Assembly: GCF_001277235.1 (NCBI RefSeq)
Contig: NZ_CP012266.1
Location: 4,030,001-4,094,000 of the forward strand
Length of the DNA: 64,000 nt
Direction: 5' to 3'
Origin: Cronobacter dublinensis subsp. dublinensis LMG 23823
GTDB taxonomy: Bacteria > Pseudomonadota > Gammaproteobacteria > Enterobacterales > Enterobacteriaceae
The notes below the pieces were generated by a model, which was not told the origin of the DNA, made no database searches, and saw only the letters and a list, made by a program, of their open reading frames with translations. Positions within the stretch are counted from its first letter, which is position 1. Every line of letters starts with the position of its first letter. This document shows positions 41,099 to 49,678 of this stretch, one piece after another. The position numbers and the translations under genes are program-made.

Positions 41099-41652
41099 CA
41101 GAAGCCCCCCGGTGTTAACGGCGCGGCCAGCCAGCTTTCATACGCGCGGCCCTGCGCCGCCAGTTCAGAAAGCGACTGACGCCGCGCCCAGTAAATGATC
41201 AGCGGCGTCATCCAGTGCATACGACACATGGCGGCCGTCAGTTCGAAGGGACGTAAAATGTCGCTCAGGGCATAGCGGTTAAAGCCGTCGGGGCGATAAG
41301 CCGTTTCCGGCTCGCCGGTCGTGATAACGCAGCGCCAGTATTTGCCGGCAAGCTCGTTGCCGCCCACGCCGCTGGCGAAACCGCGGCTTAACACGCGATC
41401 GAACCACTCTTTCAGGAGCGCCGGACAGCTATAGGTGTAGAGCGGGAACTGAAAAACGATCACATCGTGCTCGCGCAGCAACGCCTGCTCATGGCTGATA
41501 TCAATAAAGAAATCGGGATAGTGGGCATAGAGGTCATGCACCGTGACATTAGGTAATTGCAGAGCCGGCTTAAGCAAAACCCGGTTAGCCACCGAGTCCT
41601 GAGATTCCGGATGGGCATACAGCAGCAAAACTTTCGCTGTCTGTGACATCAT
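41098..41652 (-). CDS. kefG: KefB ancillary protein KefG (quinone reductase-like flavoprotein)
   Basis: 184 aa from MMSQTAKVLLLYAHPESQDS. The frame extends seven codons further without conservation. It has a flavodoxin-like NAD(P)H dehydrogenase fold, with FPLYTYSCPALLKEWFDRVL marking the FMN-site region. It is required for full KefB activity in E. coli. Confidence 0.95.
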   Translation of the reverse strand: MMSQTAKVLLLYAHPESQDSVANRVLLKPALQLPNVTVHDLYAHYPDFFIDISHEQALLREHDVIVFQFPLYTYSCPALLKEWFDRVLSRGFASGVGGNELAGKYWRCVITTGEPETAYRPDGFNRYALSDILRPFELTAAMCRMHWMTPLIIYWARRQSLSELAAQGRAYESWLAAPLTPGGF

Positions 41653-41776
41653 TCCCCTCCAGGGCGTCGTCATTGTTACTATTTTGGGCTACCATGGCGG
41701 CCCCACGCGGTGCCCTAAAGCATCACGTTACATGAATATAATGACAATTTAACATAGTCTGAATCTACGGCGCCTT

Positions 41777-43687
41777 ATGATTGTTTTCTCCTCGTTACAA
41801 ATTCGTCGCGGCACCCGCGTGCTGCTGGACAACGCCACCGCCACCATTAACCCGGGCCAGAAAGTGGGCCTGGTGGGTAAAAACGGCTGCGGCAAATCCA
41901 CGCTGCTGTCGCTGCTGAAAAACGAGATAAGCGCCGACGGCGGCAGCTTCACTTACCCTGGCACCTGGCAGCTCGCCTGGGTGAACCAGGAGACGCCCGC
42001 GCTCCCGCAGCCCGCGCTAGAGTACGTCATTGACGGCGACCGCGAATATCGCGCCTTTGAGCACGAGCTTAACGAGGCGACCGGGCGCAACGACGGCCAC
42101 GCCATCGCGACGGCGCACGGCAAGCTGGACGCCATCGATGCCTGGACCATCCGCTCGCGCGCCGCGAGCCTTCTGCACGGTCTGGGTTTCAGCAATGAAC
42201 AGCTGACGCGCCCGGTGAGCGACTTCTCGGGCGGCTGGCGTATGCGTCTTAACCTCGCGCAGGCGCTGATTTGCCGCTCTGATCTGCTGCTGCTCGATGA
42301 ACCCACTAACCATCTCGATCTCGACGCGGTCATCTGGCTGGAGAAATGGCTGAAAAGCTATAACGGCACGCTGATCCTTATCTCGCACGACCGCGACTTC
42401 ATGGATCCGGTCGTGGATAAAATCATTCATATCGAACAGCAAAATATGTTCGAGTACACCGGCAACTACAGCTCGTTTGAGCGCCAGCGCGCCACGCGTC
42501 TCGCCCAGCAGCAGGCGACCTACGAAAGCCAGCAGCAGCGCGTCGCGCATCTGCAAAGCTTCATCGACCGCTTTAAAGCCAAAGCGTCCAAGGCGAAGCA
42601 GGCCCAGAGCCGCATCAAAATGCTGGAGCGCATGGAGCTGATTGCGCCTGCGCATGTCGATAACCCGTTCCACTTCAGCTTCCGCGCGCCGGAAAGCCTG
42701 CCTAACCCGCTGCTGAAGATGGAAAAAGTCAGCGCCGGTTATGGCGAACGCACCATTCTGAACTCCATCAAGCTCAACCTGGTGCCCGGCTCGCGCATCG
42801 GCCTGCTGGGGCGCAACGGCGCGGGTAAATCAACGCTTATCAAACTGCTGGCGGGCGAGCTGGCGCCGGTCAGCGGCGATATCGGCCTCGCCAAAGGCAT
42901 CAAACTTGGCTACTTCGCGCAGCACCAACTGGAATTTTTACGGGCCGACGAGTCGCCGCTGCAACATCTGGCGCGCATCGCCCCGCGTGAAACCGAACAG
43001 CAGCTGCGCGACTATCTCGGCGGCTTCGGCTTCCAGGGCGATAAAGTCACGGAAGCGACCGAACGTTTCTCCGGCGGCGAGAAGGCGCGTCTGGTGCTCG
43101 CGCTCATCGTCTGGCAGCGCCCTAACCTGCTGCTGCTTGATGAACCGACCAACCACCTCGACCTCGATATGCGCCAGGCGCTCACCGACGCGCTGATCGA
43201 ATTTGAAGGCGCGCTGGTGGTGGTCTCGCACGACCGTCACCTGATTCGCTCCACCACCGACGATCTCTATCTGGTGCATGATGGCAAGGTCGAGCCTTTC
43301 GACGGCGATTTGGACGACTATCAGCAGTGGCTGAGCGACGTGCAGAAGCAGGAGAACCAGGGCGACGATGCCAGCCGCGAGAAAGACAACGGCAACAGCG
43401 CCCAGGCGCGTAAAGATCAGAAGCGCCGCGAGGCGGAGCTGCGCACCCAGACGCAGCCGCTGCGCAAAGAGATAACCCGTCTGGAAAAAGAGATGGAAAA
43501 GCTCAACGCCACGCTCGCGGCCGTTGAAGAGAAGCTCGGCGACAGCGCCATTTACGATCCGGCTCGCAAAGCGGAGATGAATGAATGCCTGCAAACGCAG
43601 GCGAAGACCAAAGCGGCGCTGGAAGAGTGCGAAATGGCGTGGCTGGACGCCCAGGAGCAGCTGGAAGCGATGCTGCAAAACGACTAA
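41777..43687 (+). CDS. yheS: ABC-F family ATPase YheS
   Basis: 636 aa, soluble, with two ABC ATPase domains and no membrane segment. Walker A motifs are GKNGCGKST near residue 35 and GRNGAGKST near 347. Signature motifs FSGGWRMRL and FSGGEKARL precede Walker B LLLLDEPTNHLDL in each half. The C-terminus is a charged coiled coil. ABC-F proteins act on the ribosome to resolve stalls, and YheS is linked to particular arrest sequences. It is transcribed away from kefG. Confidence 0.97.
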   Translation: MIVFSSLQIRRGTRVLLDNATATINPGQKVGLVGKNGCGKSTLLSLLKNEISADGGSFTYPGTWQLAWVNQETPALPQPALEYVIDGDREYRAFEHELNEATGRNDGHAIATAHGKLDAIDAWTIRSRAASLLHGLGFSNEQLTRPVSDFSGGWRMRLNLAQALICRSDLLLLDEPTNHLDLDAVIWLEKWLKSYNGTLILISHDRDFMDPVVDKIIHIEQQNMFEYTGNYSSFERQRATRLAQQQATYESQQQRVAHLQSFIDRFKAKASKAKQAQSRIKMLERMELIAPAHVDNPFHFSFRAPESLPNPLLKMEKVSAGYGERTILNSIKLNLVPGSRIGLLGRNGAGKSTLIKLLAGELAPVSGDIGLAKGIKLGYFAQHQLEFLRADESPLQHLARIAPRETEQQLRDYLGGFGFQGDKVTEATERFSGGEKARLVLALIVWQRPNLLLLDEPTNHLDLDMRQALTDALIEFEGALVVVSHDRHLIRSTTDDLYLVHDGKVEPFDGDLDDYQQWLSDVQKQENQGDDASREKDNGNSAQARKDQKRREAELRTQTQPLRKEITRLEKEMEKLNATLAAVEEKLGDSAIYDPARKAEMNECLQTQAKTKAALEECEMAWLDAQEQLEAMLQND

Positions 43688-43707
43688 CCGGGCCCGCAGG
43701 CCCGGTT
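43686..43707 (+). terminator. Terminator-like hairpin between yheS and nadV
   Basis: Stem AACCGGGCC (43686-43694) / GGCCCGGTT (43699-43707) with loop CGCA. It overlaps the yheS stop codon and lies between convergent genes. The following T tract is weak. Confidence 0.65.
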
Positions 43708-43714
43708 GGCTTGA

Positions 43715-45205
43715 TTAACGCTGCGCCGCCAGCCGCTGGCGCAGCGTTTCCAGATGTTCCACGCCGTGCAGTTTGCCATCCAGGAAGCGGGTTTTCAGCT
43801 CGCCCTGCTGTTCCTGCTCCAGCGTCTGCTCGTCAAACAGCTGATACTCCCCTTCGTTGTTACGCTCCACCCGCAGGAGGCCGCGCGCTGAACGTTTCAG
43901 ACCGTTGTCGGTTTTCGGCTCTTTGAAAATCATGCGGCCGACGCCGTTCACTTCACCGTAGGTGGCTTTCATCGCAAAGCCGAAGGTGTCGCGGGTGTTG
44001 TACTGGTAGGTAAACGAACCCACGCCGAACACCACGTTCGAACTGGCGAAGCCTTTCGCCGCCAGACGGCGCAGGATCTCTTCGGCGCGTTCCAGGGTGA
44101 TGGAATCGCCGTAAATCAGGCCCACGTGCGGGTCGAGCACTTTAAAGCCTTTATCATTCACTGTGCCGCCGAAAATCTCCCACAGCACTTCTACCGAGCC
44201 TTTCTCTTCCGGCGTGCGGTCAGCGCGGGTGTCGTCATCCGCGCCGGTGCCGCACAGGATCTCTACCGGGTCGCCGCTGTCCGGGCGGAACACCACGCGG
44301 CCGTCACGCGCCATGATCTGCGTTTTCAGCTCCCGGGTATACTCGGTGATAACGCGCCAGTAATCCCAGGTATCGGACACAATCGAGACAAAGCCGTTCG
44401 GGTAGAGAGAGCAAATCAGGCGGCGGAACGTCTCGATCTCGCTCTCTTTCTCGCCCATGCACATCACGCTGTGCTCGGTCGCCGGAATAGAGGCGGCAAT
44501 AAAACATTCCTGTCCCTGGGTGTAATAATCGCGGGCGTAGAGCATCGACGGAATATTATCGGTGCCTTTAAAGCTCAGCAGATGGCCGCTGCCCGCCTGC
44601 GCGGTATCCTGCAAGCCCGACATCCCGCGAAAGGAGAAGTCGTGGCACTGGAAATCCAGGTGGCTTACGTCAGAGCAGGTTTTCTCTGCCCAGTGTTCGC
44701 AGATTTTACGGTAGTGGTGCGCAATCGTGGCGTTGGTGGACGATTTCCACAGCTCCGCGGAGAGCACGGTTTCCAGGTAGTTCACCAGCCAGAAAAATTC
44801 CGGGATCGTGTTGGTGATGGTCAGCACCGGCACTTTCATCGCCACCTTGCTGCCTTCATCCAGCGCTTTGATATGCAGCGGCAGATAACCGAGCTGATGC
44901 AGCGCGCGAATATGATCTGCGCTCACCGCGCCTTTGCCGATATAGCTGTCCATCACGGCCTGATATTCGTCGACCACTTCCGCCTGCGGGCGGGCGAAAA
45001 ACTGCTCGTTAAAGAGATCCACCAGGAACCACTGCAGGAATCCTTGTAAACCGAAGAACACCAGCTTGCCGTCCGCCACCGGAGAGTGGAAATGATTATC
45101 GCTGCGTGGCGTGAAGTTGGAATACACTTTGGTGGTGCCAGCCGGATACTGTTCGCGATGCGACACTTTGTAGCCATCAATAGCCAGAATCGGATTCATC
45201 TTCAT
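43715..45205 (-). CDS. nadV: Nicotinamide phosphoribosyltransferase (NAMPT/NadV type)
   Basis: 496 aa, the size of human NAMPT (491). It converts nicotinamide plus PRPP to NMN, a one-step entry into NAD that bypasses deamidation. Residues aligning with the known active site are FRGMSG at 192-197, D216 in FKGTD, H245 in PATEHSV (the phosphorylated His of the family) and R307/D309 in FRPDSG. VVFGVGS at 391-397 is also conserved. The start at 45205 has AAGGAG upstream. It lies 11 bp after the PRPP synthetase gene, which supplies its co-substrate. The gene is absent from this position in E. coli. Confidence 0.94.
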   Translation of the reverse strand: MKMNPILAIDGYKVSHREQYPAGTTKVYSNFTPRSDNHFHSPVADGKLVFFGLQGFLQWFLVDLFNEQFFARPQAEVVDEYQAVMDSYIGKGAVSADHIRALHQLGYLPLHIKALDEGSKVAMKVPVLTITNTIPEFFWLVNYLETVLSAELWKSSTNATIAHHYRKICEHWAEKTCSDVSHLDFQCHDFSFRGMSGLQDTAQAGSGHLLSFKGTDNIPSMLYARDYYTQGQECFIAASIPATEHSVMCMGEKESEIETFRRLICSLYPNGFVSIVSDTWDYWRVITEYTRELKTQIMARDGRVVFRPDSGDPVEILCGTGADDDTRADRTPEEKGSVEVLWEIFGGTVNDKGFKVLDPHVGLIYGDSITLERAEEILRRLAAKGFASSNVVFGVGSFTYQYNTRDTFGFAMKATYGEVNGVGRMIFKEPKTDNGLKRSARGLLRVERNNEGEYQLFDEQTLEQEQQGELKTRFLDGKLHGVEHLETLRQRLAAQR

Positions 45206-45216
45206 CTCCCTTCTCC

Positions 45217-46074
45217 TTACGCGTTATAAATAGTATTGATATCAATCATTTCTACCCGATCCTGCGCCAGTGTCGCAGGCGCGAAAGAGGTGGTCGTATA
45301 CAGCTGGTCAATGCCGTTATTCAGCAGGTTCTCGACGCCTTTGGAAAATACGCCGTGGGTAACGTACAGGCTGACGCTGCGGGCGCCCGCGTCGCGCAGC
45401 ACCTGGGCGGAGCCGATAAACGTGCCGCCCGCGTCGCACAGGTCATCGACAATCAGCACCGCCTTGCCCTGCACATCGCCATCTACCAGACGAAAGCCAG
45501 TCAGCGCGCCGGTGGCGACATTGCGCTGTTTGGTCAGCGTGGCGAAGCCTTCAGCCCCGACCGCCTGCGCTACCGCGTGGATTTTTTTCAGCGCGCCGGC
45601 GTCCGGCGCGACCAGCATCAGCTCACCGGCCTTCAGGGCACTGACGAGCGTCGGGCTTTGCATCAGGCAGCGCTCCTGCGGGATGGCCACGAGATTATCG
45701 ATGGCGGCCGCGGCGGCTTCACTGTGTGGATCCAGCACCAGCACTTTGTCGAAACCGAGCGTGTTTAGCTGGCGGGCAAACACTTTCAGCGCAAAGCTGT
45801 CGCCCGGCTGCATATGTCTGTCCTGGCGGGCATACGGCAGCCACGGCAGTTCCAGATGGCTGAAGCGGACATCGCAATGCTGACGTACTGCGTCGGTCAA
45901 CTGCGCCAGCAGCATAAAGTCGTCCATCGTTTTCATGGCGGCGGCGCGAATACGCATCAGCGAGGCGACGCGAGGCAGCTCGCCGGTCACTTTCGCCCAT
46001 ACGGCGCCGTCAGGAAAACGCCCGGTCTGTGTTGCTATCTCTTGTCCGTCTACCATCAGTTGCGTCTGCATCAT
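45217..46074 (-). CDS. Divergent ribose-phosphate pyrophosphokinase (PRPP synthetase paralogue)
   Basis: 285 aa from ATG 46074; the next codon is also ATG. An upstream in-frame ATG at 46113 lies next to the putative operator and is less likely. The PRPP-synthetase family marks are GRFPDG at 18-23, PYARQDR at 80-86, DPHSEA at 115-120 with the catalytic His117, the KQR loop at 182-184, and the PRPP-binding loop VDDLCDAGGT at 209-218. It is shorter than housekeeping Prs (315 aa) and clearly diverged. Placed directly upstream of nadV, it probably provides PRPP for NMN synthesis. Confidence 0.88.
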   Translation of the reverse strand: MMQTQLMVDGQEIATQTGRFPDGAVWAKVTGELPRVASLMRIRAAAMKTMDDFMLLAQLTDAVRQHCDVRFSHLELPWLPYARQDRHMQPGDSFALKVFARQLNTLGFDKVLVLDPHSEAAAAAIDNLVAIPQERCLMQSPTLVSALKAGELMLVAPDAGALKKIHAVAQAVGAEGFATLTKQRNVATGALTGFRLVDGDVQGKAVLIVDDLCDAGGTFIGSAQVLRDAGARSVSLYVTHGVFSKGVENLLNNGIDQLYTTTSFAPATLAQDRVEMIDINTIYNA

Positions 46075-46119
46075 GTTCGCCCCGGTTAATGAGTTAATGT
46101 CCTTGCGACACATTTAATA

Positions 46120-46134
46120 TTGTCCAAGAGACAC
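46120..46134. promoter_or_regulatory. Putative NrtR operator 1 (prs-nadV side)
   Basis: TTGTCCAAGAGACAC sits within a longer imperfect palindrome (outer arms TTAATATTGTC and GACACTAATAA). It shares TTGTC-N3-GAGACA with the second copy at 46239. On the minus strand a candidate -35 (TTGCTT, 46138-46143) and -10 (AATATT, 46115-46120) flank it, so a bound repressor would block the prs-nadV promoter. Confidence 0.6.
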
Positions 46135-46238
46135 TAATAAGCAAGCGAAAAATTCGCCGGCGTGGTTAAAAAATAGCATGTTGCTGAAAAATAAAGCAAT
46201 AAAGGTTTGCTTTGCCCCGCTCTGTCGGGCTGGTAAAC

Positions 46239-46253
46239 TTGTCTCTGAGACAA
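46239..46253. promoter_or_regulatory. Putative NrtR operator 2 (nrtR side)
   Basis: TTGTCTCTGAGACAA is a perfect 7-bp inverted repeat around a central T. It lies 16 bp before the nrtR start. A candidate promoter (TTTGCC 46211-46216, 17 bp, TAAACT 46234-46239) would be overlapped at its -10, which suggests autoregulation. Confidence 0.6.
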
Positions 46254-46269
46254 TTAAACGGAGCGGCGC

Positions 46270-46989
46270 ATGACCACTGAAGCAGAATATCTGGAAAACT
46301 ACGATCCTGCGCGGTTCCCTTCGCCACTGGTAACCGTGGACAGCGTGCTGTTCACCCTGCATGACCAGGCGCTCTGTGTCCTGCTGGTGCAGCGCGCGCG
46401 TCAGCCGCAGCAGGGGCGCTGGGCGTTGCCGGGCGGCTTTATCGATATGCAAAAAGACGCCTCAACGCACGCCACGGCGCTACGCAAGCTGACCGAAAAA
46501 ACCGGCGTGCGCCCGTCATGGCTGGAGCAGCTGGAGACCTTTTCCGGCCCGGATCGCGACCCGCGCGGCTGGAGCCTGACGACCGCGTGGTTTGCGCTTA
46601 TCGCCTGGGTCGACTGCCAGCCGCATATCGCGTCGGTCAGCGATGCGCAGTGGGTGCCGGTGACGGCGCTGGATACCCTCGCGCTGGCGTTCGATCACCG
46701 CGCGATTATCGAGGCGGCGCTGCGCCGCTTACGCCAGAAGACGATGTACTCGCTTCTGCCGGTATACTGCCTGCCGGAATGCTTTACCCTGAGCCAGCTG
46801 CAGGAGGCGACGGAGATTATTCTCGGCCAGCCTATCCAGCGCAAAAGCCTGATCCGCCGCTTTGAGGCCTCGGGCATGTTTGAAGAGACCGGCGAGAGCG
46901 TCGCCACCGGCGCGCGTAAAGCCCGGCTCTGGCGGCGCAAGCCGGATGCGGATATTCATCTTTTCTCGCGCAATTTGCTGGCTGAGTGA
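46270..46989 (+). CDS. nrtR: NrtR-type Nudix-related transcriptional regulator of NAD metabolism
   Basis: 239 aa. An N-terminal Nudix fold (about 15-150) is followed by a C-terminal winged helix (about 155-230). The Nudix box is GGFIDM through RKLTEKTGV (55-80). The catalytic REUXEE pattern is changed to RKLTEK, losing key acidic residues. This points to ligand sensing (ADP-ribose in characterised NrtR proteins) rather than hydrolysis. It is divergent from prs-nadV across a 195-bp region with two matching palindromes. A GGAG ribosome site lies upstream. Assignment to NrtR rests on the domain pair, the degenerate box and the context. Confidence 0.85.
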   Translation: MTTEAEYLENYDPARFPSPLVTVDSVLFTLHDQALCVLLVQRARQPQQGRWALPGGFIDMQKDASTHATALRKLTEKTGVRPSWLEQLETFSGPDRDPRGWSLTTAWFALIAWVDCQPHIASVSDAQWVPVTALDTLALAFDHRAIIEAALRRLRQKTMYSLLPVYCLPECFTLSQLQEATEIILGQPIQRKSLIRRFEASGMFEETGESVATGARKARLWRRKPDADIHLFSRNLLAE

Positions 46990-47063
46990 TCCGCATCAAA
47001 CCATCAACAAAATGAATAACAATCGTTATAGTAGTTAGCGAACTAACCAACAGACAGCGTGCC

Positions 47064-48080
47064 ATGGCCGACATTACCCCCGCAGAACTCCCTGCACTGA
47101 ACACCGATTCTTCACACTTTCAGCCAATGCCGGGAGTCAGCAATCCGCATCTGCAAACCATGCTGCCGCGCGTTCTGCGCCGCCGGTTGCAGTTTGAGCC
47201 GCACTGGCAGCGGCTCGATTTGCCGGACGGCGATTTCGTCGACCTCGCGTTTAGCGAAAACCCGGAACAGGCGCGCCATAAGCCGCGACTGGTGGTGTTC
47301 CACGGACTGGAAGGCAGCCTGCACAGCCCCTATGCACACGGGCTTATCCACGCAGCGAAACAGCGCGGATGGCTCGGCGTGGTGATGCATTTTCGCGGTT
47401 GCAGCGGCGTGCCGAACAAATTGGGACGTATCTATCATTCAGGCGAAACCGAAGACGGCACCTTTTTCCTGCGCTGGCTCGATGAACGCTTCGGCACGGT
47501 GCCGACAGCGGCGGTCGGGTACTCGCTCGGCGGCAATATGCTCGGCTGCCTGATGGCGGAGATTGACGCCGCCTTCCCGCTTACCGCCGGGGTCATTGTT
47601 TCCGCGCCGTTTATGCTGGAGCACTGCTGCAATCATATGGAAAAAGGGTTTTCGCGCTTTTATCAGTTCTATCTGCTGAACCTGCTGAAAGCCAACGCGA
47701 CCCGCAAGCTGAAGGCCTGGCCTGGCACGCTGCCCGTCGACCTCGCCCAGCTTAAACGCCTGCGCCGCATTCGCGATTTCGACGATCTCATCACCTCGAA
47801 GATCCACGGCTACCGCGATGCCGTCGATTATTACCAGCAGTGCAGCGCCCTGCCGCGGCTCGCGGCGATTACTCGTCCGACGCTGATTATCCACGCCAAA
47901 GATGACCCGTTTATGGATCATCATGTGATCCCCGACACGACCACGCTGCCTGCTAATATTGAGTATCAGCTGACGGAGCACGGCGGTCACGTGGGCTTCG
48001 TCGGCGGCACGCTGCGTCAGCCGAAAATGTGGCTTGAGCAGCGCATTCCTGACTGGTTAACCCCTTATCTGGACCGATAA
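47064..48080 (+). CDS. yheT: Alpha/beta hydrolase YheT
   Basis: 338 aa (E. coli 340), UPF0017/ABHD1-like family. The nucleophile elbow is VGYSLGGNML with Ser154. An acid in KDDPFMD and the His in EHGGHVGF complete the likely triad. It is an esterase-like enzyme with no settled substrate. In E. coli it directly follows yheS; here the NAD-salvage cassette separates them. Confidence 0.93.
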   Translation: MADITPAELPALNTDSSHFQPMPGVSNPHLQTMLPRVLRRRLQFEPHWQRLDLPDGDFVDLAFSENPEQARHKPRLVVFHGLEGSLHSPYAHGLIHAAKQRGWLGVVMHFRGCSGVPNKLGRIYHSGETEDGTFFLRWLDERFGTVPTAAVGYSLGGNMLGCLMAEIDAAFPLTAGVIVSAPFMLEHCCNHMEKGFSRFYQFYLLNLLKANATRKLKAWPGTLPVDLAQLKRLRRIRDFDDLITSKIHGYRDAVDYYQQCSALPRLAAITRPTLIIHAKDDPFMDHHVIPDTTTLPANIEYQLTEHGGHVGFVGGTLRQPKMWLEQRIPDWLTPYLDR

Positions 48081-48299
48081 ATGATCATTCCCTGGCAAGA
48101 CATCGCGCCCGACACGCTGGAGCGCCTGATTGAAGCCTTCGTCTTGCGCGAAGGCACCGATTATGGTGAACATGAACGCTCGCTTGAGCAAAAGGTCGCC
48201 GATGTACGGCGTCAGTTGCAAAGCGGCGAAGCCGTTCTGGTGTGGTCTGAACTGCACGAAACGGTCAATATCATGCCGCGCTCGCAGTTTCGCGGTTAA
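48081..48299 (+). CDS. yheU: UPF0270 protein YheU
   Basis: 72 aa, with the conserved start MIIPWQDIAPDTLERLIE. It is a small acidic protein of unknown function. It begins immediately after the yheT stop (TAAATG) and has only a weak ribosome site, so it probably depends on yheT translation. Confidence 0.92.
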   Translation: MIIPWQDIAPDTLERLIEAFVLREGTDYGEHERSLEQKVADVRRQLQSGEAVLVWSELHETVNIMPRSQFRG

Positions 48300-48347
48300 C
48301 GTTGCCAGGCGGAGCCTTGCCCCGCCGCTTCAGGGAGTTGTCTCGCT

Positions 48348-49217
48348 ATGTCTGCCAAACATCCGGTTATCGCCGTCACGGGCTCCAGCGGCGCGGGCAC
48401 CACGACCACCAGCCTCGCGTTTCGTAAAATCTTCGCCCAGCTGAATCTTCACGCCGCCGAAGTGGAAGGCGACAGCTTTCACCGTTATACGCGCCCGGAA
48501 ATGGACATGGCAATTCGCAAGGCGCGCGATCTGGGCCGCCATATCAGCTATTTCGGCCCGGAGGCGAATGATTTCGGCCTGCTGGAGCAAACCTTTGTGG
48601 AATACGGCCTGACCGGCAAAGGGCAGTCGCGCAAATATCTGCACACCTACGATGAAGCCGTGCCCTGGAACCAGGTGCCGGGCACCTTTACGCCCTGGCA
48701 GCCGCTGCCGGAACCGACCGACGTGCTGTTTTATGAAGGCCTGCACGGCGGCGTGGTGACGCCGCAGAACGACGTGGCGAAGCATGTCGATTTACTGGTG
48801 GGCGTGGTGCCTATCGTCAACCTGGAGTGGATCCAGAAAATGATCCGCGATACCAGCGAGCGCGGGCATTCCCGCGAGGCGGTGATGGACTCCGTGGTGC
48901 GTTCGATGGAGGATTACATCAACTACATCACGCCGCAGTTCTCGCGCACGCATATCAACTTCCAGCGCGTGCCAACGGTGGACACCTCTAACCCGTTCGC
49001 CGCCAAAAGCATTCCGTCGCTCGACGAAAGCTTCGTGGTTATCCATTTCCGCAACCTGGACAATATCGATTACCCCTGGCTGCTCGCGATGTTGCAGGGC
49101 TCGTTTATTTCGCACATCAATACGCTGGTGGTGCCGGGCGGCAAAATGGGGCTGGCGATGGAACTCATCATGCTGCCGCTGGTGCAGCGACTGATGGAAG
49201 GCAAGGAGATACAGTAA
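48348..49217 (+). CDS. prkB: Phosphoribulokinase-like kinase PrkB
   Basis: 289 aa. P-loop kinase with GSSGAGTTT near residue 12. The family is related to Calvin-cycle phosphoribulokinase and uridine kinase, but enterics have no RuBisCO and the true substrate is unknown. AGGGAG lies upstream of the start. It is the third gene of yheTU-prkB. Confidence 0.93.
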   Translation: MSAKHPVIAVTGSSGAGTTTTSLAFRKIFAQLNLHAAEVEGDSFHRYTRPEMDMAIRKARDLGRHISYFGPEANDFGLLEQTFVEYGLTGKGQSRKYLHTYDEAVPWNQVPGTFTPWQPLPEPTDVLFYEGLHGGVVTPQNDVAKHVDLLVGVVPIVNLEWIQKMIRDTSERGHSREAVMDSVVRSMEDYINYITPQFSRTHINFQRVPTVDTSNPFAAKSIPSLDESFVVIHFRNLDNIDYPWLLAMLQGSFISHINTLVVPGGKMGLAMELIMLPLVQRLMEGKEIQ

Positions 49218-49237
49218 CGCCGTATCGATAAGCCGTT

Positions 49238-49264
49238 GGGCGGGTCAGCGCAGCGCCGCCCGCC
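49238..49264. repeat. GC-rich hairpin between prkB and yhfA
   Basis: GGGCGG / CCGCCC arms around a loop containing CAGCGCAGCG, lying between two convergent genes. Its base composition resembles the REP-like hairpins found between nirD and nirC. It has no T tract and could act as a weak terminator or be a single REP unit. Confidence 0.5.
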
Positions 49265-49273
49265 GTCACACGC

Positions 49274-49678
49274 TTACCCTTCTGTCACTTCGTACGAATG
49301 GGTAATATTCACGCCCTTGCCAAGCATCAAGGCGACCGAACAATACTTCTCCGCCGACAGGTCTACCGCACGCGCAACCGCCGCATCTTTCAACTCTTTA
49401 CCCGTCACAACGAAATGCAGGTTGATATGCGTAAACAGGCGCGGCGCCTCTTCGCGACGCTCGGAGGTGAGCTTCACTTCGCAGTCGGTCACGTCGTGAC
49501 GGCCTTTTTGCAGAATAGAGACCACGTCGATCGCGCTGCAGCCGCCGGCGGCCATCAGCACCATTTCCATCGGGCTCGGCGCTTTGTCGCCGGAGTTGCC
49601 ATCCATCAGGATCTGGTGCCCTGACGCCGACTCGCCCAGGAAGGTTAAGCCTTCCACCCATTTCACTCGTGCGTGCAT
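49274..49678 (-). CDS. yhfA: OsmC family protein YhfA
   Basis: 134 aa. OsmC/Ohr fold. The conserved cysteine is C47 in AAGGCSAID, a position used for peroxide reduction in related proteins. Its function in enterics is not defined. It is divergent from crp, as in E. coli. Confidence 0.92.
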   Translation of the reverse strand: MHARVKWVEGLTFLGESASGHQILMDGNSGDKAPSPMEMVLMAAGGCSAIDVVSILQKGRHDVTDCEVKLTSERREEAPRLFTHINLHFVVTGKELKDAAVARAVDLSAEKYCSVALMLGKGVNITHSYEVTEG

